Shown: in pieces, positions 45,116-55,311 of the stretch
How the letters are laid out: every line of letters begins with the position of its first letter
Position numbering within the stretch: the first letter of the stretch is position 1
Source: Pseudoalteromonas atlantica
GTDB taxonomy: Bacteria > Pseudomonadota > Gammaproteobacteria > Enterobacterales > Alteromonadaceae
Direction: 5' to 3'
Length of the DNA: 55,311 nucleotides
Assembly (NCBI GenBank): GCA_007988745.1
Contig: BJUT01000025.1
Coordinates: forward strand, 1-55,311
Made by a program: the position numbers and the translations under genes
The notes under the pieces: generated by a model
What the model saw: only the letters and a program-made list of their open reading frames with translations
Databases searched by the model: none
Told to the model about the DNA's origin: nothing

Positions 45116-45727
45116 ATGCAACGGCAAAACGCCAACCCCCAACAGTTACCAAACGGCTTTTCTTATCAAAGTAAGGCGCTTAGTGCGCAAAAAAGCCTCG
45201 ATTTATTTTATTATTTACAAAAAAACCTTAATTGGCAGCAGCCTAATGTCACTGTGTATGGCAGAACAGGGCCCATTCCACGTTTGCAATGTTTTATGAG
45301 CGACTTAAATATTGAATATGGTTACTCACACAGTAAACAAATAGTAGAGCCGTGGGATGAGGTGCTTTTAGCAATGCGAAAACGTTTAGAGCGACATTTA
45401 AATAAGCCGCTTAATTCGTTATTAGTCAATTATTACCGTGATGGTAACGACACCATGGGCTGGCACAGTGATGATGAAATAGAACTAGGCCCTGAGCCTA
45501 CCATTGTATGTATATCGCTTGGTGCTGAGCGCGTACTCAAATTAAAACAAAAAGCCACTAATAAAGTCACCGACTTAAAATTACAAAGCGGCAGTTGCTT
45601 AGTGATGAGTGGGCATAGTCAGCGCGACTACCAGCACGCAATCCCCAAACAAACAACGCTTGCTCACCCACGGATCAGCTTAACGTACCGCTTTATTGAG
45701 CACATTAAGCAAAAGCAATTTAGTTAG
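45116..45727 (+). CDS. alkB: AlkB-like alpha-ketoglutarate-dependent dioxygenase
   Basis: Fe(II)/2-oxoglutarate oxygenase that removes alkyl groups from DNA bases by oxidation. The 203-residue protein keeps the iron ligands H117, D119 (MGWHSDDE) and H174, and the 2-oxoglutarate arginine pair in PRISLTYRF (R186 and R192). The NYYRDGNDTMGWHSD block and short length resemble the ALKBH2/3-like group more than E. coli AlkB. It is not fused to or next to ada. No LexA-type box was seen in the 42-base upstream gap. No clear ribosome-binding site precedes the ATG. Confidence 0.92.
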   Translation: MQRQNANPQQLPNGFSYQSKALSAQKSLDLFYYLQKNLNWQQPNVTVYGRTGPIPRLQCFMSDLNIEYGYSHSKQIVEPWDEVLLAMRKRLERHLNKPLNSLLVNYYRDGNDTMGWHSDDEIELGPEPTIVCISLGAERVLKLKQKATNKVTDLKLQSGSCLVMSGHSQRDYQHAIPKQTTLAHPRISLTYRFIEHIKQKQFS

Positions 45728-45782
45728 TTAAATTAACTTGTTATAGTAGCTGCACAAATCAGTGACTAAATATGGTGTTTTA

Positions 45783-46094
45783 ATGTCAATGCAACAACAA
45801 ATTCAAGACAAGCTTAGTAGCGCGATTGCCTGTAAGCATTTAAACGTAATTAACGAAAGCCATATGCATAGCGCCGGTACTGAGTCGCATTTTAAAGTAA
45901 TTGTGGTAAGCGAAGAATTTGCGGGTAAGCGATTACTACAGCGCCACCGCCAAATTAACGAAGTACTAAAAGATGAGCTAGCAAATCATATTCATGCCTT
46001 AGCGATTCATACGTACACGCCTGATGAATTTTCAGAGCAAGGTGGCGAAGCACCTGACTCTCCAAATTGTATGGGCGGCTCAAAGCTAAATTAA
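45783..46094 (+). CDS. bolA: BolA family protein
   Basis: A 103-residue BolA protein; family members bind monothiol glutaredoxins with Fe-S clusters and influence cell shape and envelope genes. The domain includes [33 protein letters not shown] and [22 protein letters not shown]. The acidic, flexible C-terminus ([19 protein letters not shown]) is typical of BolA itself rather than IbaG/YrbA. The start at ATG 45783 matches the family start; a longer reading from 45762 is unlikely. It lies near yajG and ampG as in E. coli, although here rlmG and alkB are between them. Confidence 0.92.
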   Translation: MSMQQQIQDKLSSAIACKHLNVINESHMHSAGTESHFKVIVVSEEFAGKRLLQRHRQINEVLKDELANHIHALAIHTYTPDEFSEQGGEAPDSPNCMGGSKLN

Positions 46095-46130
46095 CCACAC
46101 TGTAGGTTAGCCAATATAAATAGGGGTATT

Positions 46131-46157
46131 TGATCAGGTTTAACTGATCAGATCAGT
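46131..46157 (+). promoter_or_regulatory. Palindromic operator candidate upstream of fabV
   Basis: ACTGATCAGATCAGT (46143-46157) is a perfect 15-bp palindrome centred on A46150. A further TGATCAG (46131-46137) makes an inverted pair with its left arm. It lies 62 bases before the fabV ATG. It resembles the FadR operator core ACTGGTC-A-GACCAGT with one symmetric change in each arm, so a fatty-acid regulator is possible but unproven. Confidence 0.55.
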
Positions 46158-46218
46158 GTTTTTAGTATTAGCCTTTAAACTAGCGCTAATTTTTATTGTA
46201 AAAGATATAGGATGATCA

Positions 46219-47412
46219 ATGGTCATTAAGCCTAAAATTCGTGGATTTATTTGTACTAACGCACACCCTGTAGGTTGTGCAGAGCATGTTCAAGAGCAAA
46301 TTAACTATGTAAAACAACAAGGCGAATTAAAAGATGCGCCTAAAAATGTACTCGTAATCGGTGCATCTACTGGCTACGGCTTAGCGTCTCGTATTACGGC
46401 GGCATTTGGCGGTGGGGCTAAAACACTGGGTATTTTCTTTGAAAAAGAAGGTACAGAGCGTAAAACAGGTTCTGCTGGTTGGTACAATACAGCAGCATTT
46501 CAAGACGCTGCAGATGAAGCTGGGCTTTGGTCAAAAAATATTAATGGCGATGCGTTTTCTAACGAAATTAAGCAAAAAGCAATCGAGACAATCAAAGCAG
46601 ATTTAGGCAAAGTAGACTGTATTATTTACAGCTTAGCATCGCCTCGTCGTACCGATCCAAATACCGGTGAGGTGTATTCATCTACACTTAAACCTATTGG
46701 CAGTGCTGTAACTACAAAAAATTTAAATACGTCAAAGCGCGAAATTGACGAAGTAACAGTAGAAGCTGCAAGCCAAGATGACATCGACAACACCATTAAA
46801 GTGATGGGCGGTGAAGATTGGGAAATGTGGATTGATGCATTAAAAGAAGCAGATGTACTAGCCGATAACTTTAAAACCACGGCTTATACTTATATAGGTA
46901 AAGAGTTAACGTGGCCAATCTACGGGCACGCAACAATAGGTAAAGCAAAAGAAGATTTAGACCGTGCCACTGCCGCAATTAAAGAATCGACAAAAGATTT
47001 AAATGGTCAAGCCTATGTGTCGTCTTTAAATGCTGTTGTTACTCAGGCAAGTTCTGCTATTCCTATTATGCCGCTATATATCTCTGCTTTATTTAAAGTA
47101 ATGAAAGCCGATGGCACTTATGAAGGCACCATTGAGCAAATTCATGCTTTATTTAGCGAAAATCTATACGGTGAAAACCCACGCTTTGACGAGGGCGGCC
47201 ACTTATTTCAAAACTACAAAGAGCTAGAAGACGATGTACAAGCACGTGTGCAAGCTGTTTGGGATAAAGTAGATACGAGTTCAATTGATGAGCTAACCGA
47301 TTATGTAGGCTACCATAACGAATTTTTACGTTTATTTGGTTTTGGCATTGACGCTGTTGACTATGAGCAAGATGTAGATGCAGTGAAGCCAATTGCAAAC
47401 ATGATTGACTAA
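46219..47412 (+). CDS. fabV: Trans-2-enoyl-ACP reductase FabV
   Basis: NADH-dependent reductase for the last step of each fatty-acid elongation round, a triclosan-resistant alternative to FabI. The 397-residue length is standard. The N-terminus IKPKIRGFICTNAHPVGC and the cofactor loop VLVIGASTGYGLASRI are typical. The FabV active site Y-x8-K is present as Y235 and K244 in PIYGHATIGKAK. The ATG at 46219 has AGGATG upstream. It is monocistronic with a terminator. The promoter region carries a strong palindrome. Confidence 0.97.
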   Translation: MVIKPKIRGFICTNAHPVGCAEHVQEQINYVKQQGELKDAPKNVLVIGASTGYGLASRITAAFGGGAKTLGIFFEKEGTERKTGSAGWYNTAAFQDAADEAGLWSKNINGDAFSNEIKQKAIETIKADLGKVDCIIYSLASPRRTDPNTGEVYSSTLKPIGSAVTTKNLNTSKREIDEVTVEAASQDDIDNTIKVMGGEDWEMWIDALKEADVLADNFKTTAYTYIGKELTWPIYGHATIGKAKEDLDRATAAIKESTKDLNGQAYVSSLNAVVTQASSAIPIMPLYISALFKVMKADGTYEGTIEQIHALFSENLYGENPRFDEGGHLFQNYKELEDDVQARVQAVWDKVDTSSIDELTDYVGYHNEFLRLFGFGIDAVDYEQDVDAVKPIANMID

Positions 47413-47430
47413 TCATACTTTGTAATTATA

Positions 47431-47456
47431 AAAAGTCGCTTATTGCGGCTTTTTTG
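47431..47456 (+). terminator. Terminator of fabV
   Basis: AAAAGTCGC (47431-47439) pairs with GCGGCTTTT (47445-47453), with one G-U pair, followed by T. Confidence 0.75.
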
Positions 47457-49109
<1,653 letters not shown>

Positions 49110-49112
49110 GAG

Positions 49113-50315
49113 ATGGGTTTAAAGAAATTTTTAGAAGACATTGAGCCGCATTTTGAACCAGGTGGTAAACACGAAAAATGGTACGCCCTGTATGAAGCAG
49201 CCGCGACTATTTTTTATACGCCAGGTTATGTAAATAAAGGCGCAACTCACGTTCGCGATAATATCGACCTAAAACGCATGATGATTTTAGTGTGGATGGC
49301 GACGTTCCCAGCTATGTTTTTTGGTATGTTCAACATCGGTCATCAGGCCGCGGGTGCTTTAGCACAAGGTTTTGAACTAGCAAACTCTTGGCAGGTTGGC
49401 TTGTTCCAGTTATTTGGTGGTGAATTAACCGCTGAGTCGGGCTGGGGCGCTAAAATGTTCTACGGGGCATGTTTCTTCTTACCAATATACGCCGTTACTT
49501 TTGCAGTAGGTGGTTTTTGGGAAGTACTATTTGCTTCTGTGCGTAAGCATGAAGTTAACGAAGGTTTCTTCGTAACCTCTGTATTATTTGCACTTATTTT
49601 GCCTGCGACTATTCCTTTATGGCAAGTGGCGTTAGGTATTACGTTTGGTGTTGTTATTGCTAAAGAAATCTTTGGTGGTACAGGCCGTAACTTCTTAAAC
49701 CCTGCATTAGCGGGCCGTGCGTTCTTATTCTTCGCATACCCTGCACAAATTTCAGGTGACACAGTATGGACTGCAGTAGACTCGTTCTCTGGTGCAACTA
49801 TGCTAGGTCAAGCGTTTGTAGGCACTCTTGATTACAGCAACATGGAGCTATGGTGGAATGCGTTTTACGGTTTCATTCAAGGTTCTGTAGGTGAGACATC
49901 TACGCTTGCTGTGCTTATTGGTGGCTTATTCTTAATTTACGTTCGCATCGCTTCTTGGCGCATTGTACTAGGTGTATTCCTAGGTATGGTGGCAACTGCA
50001 TTCTTATTAAATGCGGTTGGCTCTGAGAGCAACCCTGTATTTGCAATGCCTTGGCATTGGCATTTAGTACTGGGTGGTTTTGCGTTTGGTATGTTCTTTA
50101 TGGCTACTGACCCTGTATCAGCTGCATTTACCGATAAAGGTAAGTTCGCATACGGCGCGCTTATTGGCTTTATGGTAGTTATGATCCGTGTAGTAAACCC
50201 TGCTTTCCCAGAAGGCATGATGCTAGCAATCTTATTTGCTAACTTATTTGCTCCACTGTTCGATCACTTTGTAGTGCAAGCTAATATCAAGCGGAGGTTG
50301 GCACGTAATGTCTAG
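49113..50315 (+). CDS. nqrB: Na+-translocating NADH:quinone reductase subunit B
   Basis: Membrane subunit with about ten helices that carries a covalently bound FMN and riboflavin and helps form the sodium path. The 400-residue protein has the flavinylation motif SGAT with acceptor T229 in DSFSGATML, the target for the ApbE transferase encoded downstream. Other marks are [20 protein letters not shown] and the C-terminal [18 protein letters not shown]. It is about 15 residues shorter than the Vibrio protein. It starts 3 bases after nqrA and overlaps nqrC by 8 bases. Confidence 0.97.
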   Translation: MGLKKFLEDIEPHFEPGGKHEKWYALYEAAATIFYTPGYVNKGATHVRDNIDLKRMMILVWMATFPAMFFGMFNIGHQAAGALAQGFELANSWQVGLFQLFGGELTAESGWGAKMFYGACFFLPIYAVTFAVGGFWEVLFASVRKHEVNEGFFVTSVLFALILPATIPLWQVALGITFGVVIAKEIFGGTGRNFLNPALAGRAFLFFAYPAQISGDTVWTAVDSFSGATMLGQAFVGTLDYSNMELWWNAFYGFIQGSVGETSTLAVLIGGLFLIYVRIASWRIVLGVFLGMVATAFLLNAVGSESNPVFAMPWHWHLVLGGFAFGMFFMATDPVSAAFTDKGKFAYGALIGFMVVMIRVVNPAFPEGMMLAILFANLFAPLFDHFVVQANIKRRLARNV

Positions 50316-51060
50316 TAATAACGAATCAATCGGCAAAACGTTAACGGTTGTTGTGGCACTATGTTTAGTGTGTGCAATTATTGTATCGTTTGCTTCTGTA
50401 CAGCTTCGTCCTTTACAGCAAGCTAATAAAACTCAAGATATTCAACGTAATATCTTAGCAGCAGCTGATATTGAAATCGCAAACTCTGTATCTGACACAT
50501 TCGATGGCAAAATCGAAGCACGTGTTGTTGATATGGATACTGGCGAATTTGTTGAAGATGCTGATCCAAACTCATTTGATTTCGAAAAATCGAAATTCGA
50601 CCAACAAAGAAGTTTTGCACTTAAAGCAGAAGGGATTAAGGACATCGCTGGTATTCAGCGTATGACTAAAAACTCACCTGTTTACATCTCTAAAAAAGAA
50701 GATGGCTCTACAGATGCAATCATTTTACCTATCCAAGGTTACGGCCTTTGGGGTGTAATGTATGGTTTCTTAGCGCTTGAAAGTGATGGCGAAACAGTTA
50801 AAAACATCAACTTTTACAAGCATAGCGAAACACCAGGCCTGGGTGGCGAAATTCAAAACCCACAATGGACAGCTAAATGGCAAGGTAAAGAGTTACCTAT
50901 TAACATTATGAAAAGCGGTGCTAGCAACGAACATCAAATTGATGGTTTATCAGGTGCTACACTAACTTCTAATGGTGTTGATCACACAGTTGACTTTTGG
51001 ACTGGTGAAAACGGCTTTGGTCCTTTCCTTGCGAAGGTACGTGAAGGAGCGTTGAAATAA
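50308..51060 (+). CDS. nqrC: Na+-translocating NADH:quinone reductase subunit C
   Basis: Subunit with one N-terminal membrane helix (about 11-31) and a periplasmic domain that holds the second covalent FMN. The acceptor T218 lies in [13 protein letters not shown], a full flavinylation motif. The 250-residue length is close to the family norm. The [14 protein letters not shown] and [11 protein letters not shown] blocks are typical. The ATG overlaps nqrB by 8 bases with a good GGAGG upstream, and the stop overlaps nqrD by one base, so translation is tightly coupled. Confidence 0.97.
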   Translation: MSSNNESIGKTLTVVVALCLVCAIIVSFASVQLRPLQQANKTQDIQRNILAAADIEIANSVSDTFDGKIEARVVDMDTGEFVEDADPNSFDFEKSKFDQQRSFALKAEGIKDIAGIQRMTKNSPVYISKKEDGSTDAIILPIQGYGLWGVMYGFLALESDGETVKNINFYKHSETPGLGGEIQNPQWTAKWQGKELPINIMKSGASNEHQIDGLSGATLTSNGVDHTVDFWTGENGFGPFLAKVREGALK

Positions 51061-51692
51061 TGGCTGATACTAAAGAAATGAAGTCGGTCCTATTTGGTCC
51101 GGTTTTAGCTAACAACCCAATCGCATTACAAGTACTTGGTATTTGTTCTGCTCTGGCGGTAACGTCTAGCTTAAAAAATGCCTTAATCATGTCAATTGCT
51201 TTGACATTAGTAACGGCGTTTTCTAGCTTGTTCATTTCAAGCATTCGTAACCACATACCTTCATCAGTACGTATTATCGTACAGATGACGATCATTGCTT
51301 CACTAGTAATTGTTGTAGACCAAGTATTACAAGCATTCTCTTACGCTACGGCGAAAGAGCTTTCTGTATTCGTTGGCCTAATCATCACTAACTGTATTGT
51401 AATGGGTCGTGCTGAAGCGTACGCAATGAAGTCGCCGCCACTTATGTCATTTTTAGATGGTATTGGTAATGGCTTAGGCTACTCAGTGGTATTACTTACT
51501 GTTGGTTTCATTCGTGAGCTATTTGGTAAGGGAACACTATTCGGTGTTGATATTATCCCATTAGTACAAGATGGTGGTTGGTATCAACCTATGGGTCTAT
51601 TGATTTTACCACCGAGTGCATTCTTCATCATTGGTTTATTCATATGGGTACTTCGTACTTATAAGAAAGACCAAGTAGAAGCTAAAGCGTAA
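51060..51692 (+). CDS. nqrD: Na+-translocating NADH:quinone reductase subunit D
   Basis: Six-helix membrane subunit of 210 residues that pairs with NqrE around an intramembrane iron centre. It has the expected [25 protein letters not shown] opening with the conserved cysteine, and the second site cysteine in [19 protein letters not shown]. The downstream maturation gene nqrM is thought to supply iron for this NqrD/NqrE centre. The start overlaps the nqrC stop as TAATG. Confidence 0.97.
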   Translation: MADTKEMKSVLFGPVLANNPIALQVLGICSALAVTSSLKNALIMSIALTLVTAFSSLFISSIRNHIPSSVRIIVQMTIIASLVIVVDQVLQAFSYATAKELSVFVGLIITNCIVMGRAEAYAMKSPPLMSFLDGIGNGLGYSVVLLTVGFIRELFGKGTLFGVDIIPLVQDGGWYQPMGLLILPPSAFFIIGLFIWVLRTYKKDQVEAKA

Positions 51693-51702
51693 GGGGCAAG
51701 CA

Positions 51703-52311
51703 GTGGAACATTATATTAGTTTATTTGTAAAAGCGGTTTTTATTGAAAACTTAGCTTTAGCTTTCTTCCTAGGTATGTGTACTTTCTTAGCAGTATCTAA
51801 AAAAGTAACTACATCAATTGGCCTAGGTGTAGCCGTTATTGTGGTACTGGGTATTTCTGTACCAGTAAATAACTTGGTTTACCATGCCGTACTTGCACCG
51901 GGTGCATTAGAGTGGCTTGGTTACCCTGAAGCAGACCTTAGCTTTTTACGTTTCTTAACGTTCATTGGTGTTATTGCAGCACTTGTGCAAATTTTGGAAA
52001 TGGCATTAGATAAGTTTTTCCCTGCACTTTACAACGCATTAGGTATCTTCTTACCACTAATCACAGTTAACTGTGCAATTTTTGGTGCGGTATCATTCAT
52101 GGTTGAGCGTAACTATAACTTCGGCGAGTCTGTTGTTTATGGTGTTGGAGCTGGTGTTGGTTGGGCGCTTGCAATTACATTACTTGCAGGTATCCGTGAG
52201 AAAATGAAATATTCAGACGTGCCAGATGGCCTACGTGGTTTAGGTATTACCTTCATCACTGTTGGTTTAATGGGTCTTGGCTTTATGTCATTCTCTGGTA
52301 TTTCACTGTAA
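51703..52311 (+). CDS. nqrE: Na+-translocating NADH:quinone reductase subunit E
   Basis: Six-helix membrane subunit of 202 residues, inverted-topology partner of NqrD. Conserved cysteines lie in [15 protein letters not shown] and [16 protein letters not shown] and contribute to the membrane iron centre. The start is GTG at 51703, with AAGGGG upstream; the family N-terminus [19 protein letters not shown] begins there and no nearby ATG fits. Confidence 0.97.
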   Translation: MEHYISLFVKAVFIENLALAFFLGMCTFLAVSKKVTTSIGLGVAVIVVLGISVPVNNLVYHAVLAPGALEWLGYPEADLSFLRFLTFIGVIAALVQILEMALDKFFPALYNALGIFLPLITVNCAIFGAVSFMVERNYNFGESVVYGVGAGVGWALAITLLAGIREKMKYSDVPDGLRGLGITFITVGLMGLGFMSFSGISL

Positions 52312-52329
52312 AGGTAGCGAGGATAAATC

Positions 52330-53559
52330 ATGAGTTATGAGATTTTCTTAGGCGTTGGTGTTTTCATCGCTATCGTTGTACTACTAGTTTTAGTTATCAT
52401 TGGTGCTAAATCTAAGTTAGTTGCAAGCGGTGACATCATCATCGGTATTAATGGCGATCCAGACAAAGCCATTAAAACATCAGCAGGTAGCAAGCTTTTA
52501 GGCGCGCTATCTGAATCAGGTATTTTCGTATCATCTGCATGTGGTGGCGGTGGCTCTTGTGGTCAGTGTCGTGTACACATTAAAGAAGGTGGTGGCGATA
52601 TCTTACCAACAGAACTTGATCACATTTCTAAAGGTGAAGCCCGTGAAGGCTGTCGTTTAGCGTGTCAGGTAAATGTTAAAAACGACATGGAAATTGAACT
52701 TGAAGAGTCAATTTTCGGTGTTAAAAAATGGGATTGTGAAGTTATCTCTAACGATAACAAAGCAACGTTCATTAAAGAGCTTAAGCTACAAATTCCAGAT
52801 GGCGAATCAGTGCCTTTCCGTGCGGGTGGTTACATCCAAATCGAAGCGCCTGCTCACCATGTTAAATACGCAGATTTCGATATTCCTGAAGAGTATCGCG
52901 GCGACTGGAATCACTTTGGTTTCTTCGACCTGGAGTCAAAAGTAGACGACGAAACAATTCGTGCATACTCAATGGCTAACTACCCAGAAGAAGAAGGCAT
53001 TATCATGCTTAACGTGCGTATTGCTACGCCGCCGCCAAGAAACCTAAGCCTACCATGTGGTAAAATGTCATCGTACATTTGGTCACTTAAAGCAGGCGAC
53101 AAGGTAACTATTTCAGGTCCATTTGGTGAGTTCTTCGCTAAAGACACCGACGCTGAAATGGTATTCGTAGGTGGTGGTGCAGGTATGGCACCAATGCGTT
53201 CACATATCTTTGACCAACTTAAGCGTTTAAACTCTAAGCGTAAGATTAGTTTCTGGTATGGTGCACGTTCTGAGCGTGAAATGTTCTATGTTGAAGATTT
53301 CGACGGCTTAGCAGCTGAAAACGATAACTTTGTATGGCATACCGCATTGTCTGACCCACAACCAGAAGATAACTGGGAAGGTTACACAGGCTTTATACAT
53401 AACGTACTTTATGAAAACTACTTGAAAGATCATGAAGCGCCAGAAGATTGTGAGTTCTACATGTGTGGTCCTCCAATGATGAACGCGGCTGTTATCGGCA
53501 TGCTTAAAGACCTAGGTGTAGAAGACGAAAACATCTTACTAGATGACTTCGGTGGCTAA
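52330..53559 (+). CDS. nqrF: Na+-translocating NADH:quinone reductase subunit F
   Basis: Electron-entry subunit that oxidises NADH. The 409 residues contain an N-terminal membrane helix (about 4-26), a 2Fe-2S ferredoxin domain with ligands C71, C77, C80 and C112 ([10 protein letters not shown] and GCRLACQ), an FAD domain with [11 protein letters not shown] and an NADH domain with [13 protein letters not shown] and [13 protein letters not shown]. All cofactor residues are intact. It closes the six-subunit operon and is followed by an imperfect terminator and apbE. Confidence 0.98.
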   Translation: MSYEIFLGVGVFIAIVVLLVLVIIGAKSKLVASGDIIIGINGDPDKAIKTSAGSKLLGALSESGIFVSSACGGGGSCGQCRVHIKEGGGDILPTELDHISKGEAREGCRLACQVNVKNDMEIELEESIFGVKKWDCEVISNDNKATFIKELKLQIPDGESVPFRAGGYIQIEAPAHHVKYADFDIPEEYRGDWNHFGFFDLESKVDDETIRAYSMANYPEEEGIIMLNVRIATPPPRNLSLPCGKMSSYIWSLKAGDKVTISGPFGEFFAKDTDAEMVFVGGGAGMAPMRSHIFDQLKRLNSKRKISFWYGARSEREMFYVEDFDGLAAENDNFVWHTALSDPQPEDNWEGYTGFIHNVLYENYLKDHEAPEDCEFYMCGPPMMNAAVIGMLKDLGVEDENILLDDFGG

Positions 53560-53597
53560 CACCCATATCAAAACAGCTTAGTTTTGGTTAAAATACG

Positions 53598-53637
53598 GGC
53601 CTCGTCGCACTTTGTGCTACGGGGCTTTTTTATTTTA
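53598..53637 (+). terminator. Imperfect terminator after nqrF
   Basis: GCCTCGTCGCA and TGTGCTACGGGGC (about 53600-53626) can pair with a G-U and a mismatch, followed by a run of T. It may reduce rather than stop transcription into apbE. Confidence 0.6.
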
Positions 53638-53656
53638 TTTTACATGGGCTAATTTA

Positions 53657-54688
53657 ATGAACAGAGTAAGCAGTTCTCAAGACGCTATCAGTATTTTTTT
53701 ATTAACTATAATGCTATTTATCTCTGGCTGTGGGGCTGATAAAACACCTCAGGAGGTGTTTTTAGAAGGTAAAACGATGGGCACCACCTATCATATTAAA
53801 TACTTTGCCGACGATAAAAGCGTCGATGCCACTAAATTACAGCAGCAAATAGATACGCAATTGAAAGCGGTTAATCAGTCTATGTCTACGTATATCCCCG
53901 ATTCTGAAATTAACACATTTAATAAATTACCTGCCAACCAGGTTATGCCAATTAGTGAAGACTTTAGGGCTGTGGTGAGTGAATCGATTCGTTTAGGTAA
54001 GTCGACCAAAACGCTCGATGTAACGATGGGCCCGTTAATAGATTTATGGGGCTTTGGACCTGATAAAAAACCAACTAAGCGCCCAAGTGATGAAGCACTT
54101 GCTGCAATGATTGAAAAAATTGGTGTAGATAAACTTAATCTTACTGAGCAGGGCCTTGCTAAAACAGTTGATGGTTTAGAGCTGTCGTTTTCGGCCACAG
54201 CGAAAGGGTATGGCATTGATAAAGTAGCGCAATTACTTGAAAGCCAAAATATTAGTAACTACATGGTAGAAATAGGTGGGGAGCTGCGCATTGGCGGTGA
54301 AAAGCCAAATAACCAAGATTGGAAAATCGCGATAGAGCAGCCAGATGCGCCACCAGGCGAGCGAAAAGTGCACCGTGTATTAGCGCCCGGTACGAATGGC
54401 ATTGCAACATCAGGCGACTACCGTATTTTTTATAAAATGGATGGCGAAACTTACACTCATTTAATTGACCCAGTAACAGGCATGCCAATCAAACATGACT
54501 TAGTGTCGGTTACTGTATTACATCCTAGTGCAATGACCGCAGATGGCTTAGCAACCGCATTAACGGTTATGGGAATGGACGATGCTAAAGCATACGCTGA
54601 AAAGCACGATTTACCTGTGTACTTAATGGCTAAATCAGACAAAGGCATTGTGACTTACGCGAGCACTGCATTTAAGCCTTATTTGTAA
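53657..54688 (+). CDS. apbE: FAD:protein FMN transferase ApbE, lipoprotein
   Basis: Attaches FMN from FAD to threonines of NqrB and NqrC. The 343-residue protein (ATG 53657) has a lipoprotein signal ending FISGC with lipidated C25, so it works on the periplasmic side, where NqrC and the NqrB site are modified. The ApbE domain has GKTMGTTYHIKYF, the FAD-binding STYIPDSEINTFN region, LSFSATAKGYGIDKVAQLLE, YMVEIGGELRIGGEKP and the metal-binding aspartate/threonine stretch MTADGLATALTVMG. An in-frame start 15 codons upstream is unlikely because it disrupts the signal peptide. It is next to nqrF, as expected. Confidence 0.96.
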   Translation: MNRVSSSQDAISIFLLTIMLFISGCGADKTPQEVFLEGKTMGTTYHIKYFADDKSVDATKLQQQIDTQLKAVNQSMSTYIPDSEINTFNKLPANQVMPISEDFRAVVSESIRLGKSTKTLDVTMGPLIDLWGFGPDKKPTKRPSDEALAAMIEKIGVDKLNLTEQGLAKTVDGLELSFSATAKGYGIDKVAQLLESQNISNYMVEIGGELRIGGEKPNNQDWKIAIEQPDAPPGERKVHRVLAPGTNGIATSGDYRIFYKMDGETYTHLIDPVTGMPIKHDLVSVTVLHPSAMTADGLATALTVMGMDDAKAYAEKHDLPVYLMAKSDKGIVTYASTAFKPYL

Positions 54689-54734
54689 TATAATGGCGTT
54701 TAGCTAAAACTTTATTAGTGCTAAACGCATATTA
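54687..54734 (+). other. Stem-loop between apbE and nqrM
   Basis: GCGTTTAGC (54696-54704) is mirrored by GCTAAACGC (54720-54728), and the flanking TAATAT/ATATTA extends the stem with a 3-base bulge. There is no T-run, so it could be an RNA-processing or stabilising structure rather than a terminator. A second small hairpin, GCTCAA/TTGAGC (54801-54818), lies just before the nqrM ribosome-binding site. Confidence 0.5.
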
Positions 54735-54850
54735 CAACCGATTTTTTGAAATAGACTTCTCTCGCATCTATGTGGGTTTTGGGTGTATAATTTAGCGGTC
54801 GCTCAACAATGTTTGAGCATAATTTATTGCTGATCAATAGGGGCTAAGCA

Positions 54851-55063
54851 ATGTCACTTTTTCTTCTTACATTTGGTTTATTAATTTTAATCGTGATAGC
54901 TATGGCTGTTGGTATGATCGTGCAAAGAAAATCTATGGCAAGTAGTTGCGGTGGATTAGGCTCGGTAGGTATTGATAAAGCCTGTGATTGTGACGATCCA
55001 TGTGATAAGCGTAAAAAGCGTATGGCTAAAGAGCAAGCCTGGAAAGAAAACCAAATTATTTAA
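54851..55063 (+). CDS. nqrM: Na+-NQR maturation protein NqrM (DUF539)
   Basis: Small protein needed to assemble active Na+-NQR, thought to supply iron for the NqrD/NqrE centre. The 70 residues include one membrane helix (about 4-24) and a cytoplasmic tail with four cysteines, C33, C45, C47 and C51 (SSCGGLG and ACDCDDPC), which are the presumed metal ligands, followed by a basic, charged C-terminus. The ATG at 54851 has AGGGG upstream. A TATAAT at 54786-54791 hints at an own promoter. Confidence 0.95.
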   Translation: MSLFLLTFGLLILIVIAMAVGMIVQRKSMASSCGGLGSVGIDKACDCDDPCDKRKKRMAKEQAWKENQII

Positions 55064-55080
55064 GCAGTAGCTTAATGACA

Positions 55081-55107
55081 AAAAGCGCCTTATGGCGCTT
55101 TTTTTGT
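55081..55107 (+). terminator. Rho-independent terminator of nqrM
   Basis: AAAAGCGCC (55081-55089) and GGCGCTTTT (55094-55102) around TTAT, followed by more T. The remaining 204 bases to the window end hold no feature I can support. Confidence 0.92.
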
Positions 55108-55311
55108 ACCTGTATATTTAGTGCTCATATCTTCTTTTAACTAAACACAACCTTAATGTATTAGACCAAGGTCTATAGTTTAGTTTTTTTCACCTATTAG
55201 GTTTATTTTTCTCGTTTGTCAAATTGGAGCTAACACTCTAAAGTTTAACCATAGACACAGAGCAAGGCTCTAGTCATAAGCTTGAGGCATAAAAGTTAGC
55301 CTCGCTTAAAA

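Overview
The window is a 55.3-kb piece of a visibly AT-rich gammaproteobacterial chromosome. The gene set points to a marine Alteromonadales bacterium, most likely Pseudoalteromonas: a complete Na+-translocating NADH:quinone reductase operon, an Oar-like TonB-dependent receptor, PutA without a DNA-binding domain beside a divergent Lrp-type regulator, HemJ in place of HemG, FabV enoyl-ACP reductase and an orphan GspA/GspB-like pair. This genus assignment is inference from gene content and protein character, not from a search. The region reads as core chromosome. I saw no insertion sequence, integrase, prophage, CRISPR array, tRNA or rRNA.

Layout. 0-5 kb: msrA and a two-gene RND efflux operon (minus strand), with a perfect 13-bp inverted repeat in its upstream region. 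5-8.5 kb: two uncharacterised genes, a dispersed-repeat-like palindromic element, then two secreted DUF1566-type proteins, one of them a lipoprotein with Ig/PKD-like repeats. 8.6-12 kb: gspA/gspB-like pair convergent with an HD-GYP phosphodiesterase. 12-16.5 kb: putA and its divergent Lrp/AsnC regulator, with an Lrp-like operator between them. 16.6-19 kb: ygiM-like SH3 protein and ygiF-like CYTH/CHAD triphosphatase. 19-25.3 kb: a PhnD-like binding protein overlapping a hybrid histidine kinase, a secreted S10 carboxypeptidase, and a REC-REC-GGDEF diguanylate cyclase. 25.4-27 kb: glnK-amt nitrogen module with a sigma-54-type promoter candidate. 27-35 kb: PBP1b, the TonB-dependent receptor and a chemotaxis receptor. 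35-40 kb: hemL, pyrB, hemJ and a CLC channel, then divergent erpA with an IscR-type site over its promoter. 40-47.4 kb: a small membrane protein, a small XRE regulator with a long structured leader, ampG-cyclophilin-yajG-rlmG, and divergent alkB, bolA and fabV. 47.7-55.1 kb: nqrABCDEF, apbE and nqrM.

How the genes work together. The last block is self-contained: six subunits of the sodium pump, the flavin transferase (ApbE) that attaches FMN to NqrB and NqrC, and the maturation factor NqrM. Three intergenic regions carry operator-like sequences that fit their neighbours: an Lrp-type site between putA and its regulator, an IscR type-1 site at erpA, and an NtrC-like site plus -24/-12 element at glnK-amt. 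A fourth, a 15-bp palindrome upstream of fabV, has no certain partner. The best candidate for something not fully described is the binding-protein/hybrid-kinase pair at 19.1-22.2 kb: a PhnD-family periplasmic protein with no ABC transporter, translationally coupled to a sensor kinase. I found no clear sign of a wholly new defence or mobile system.
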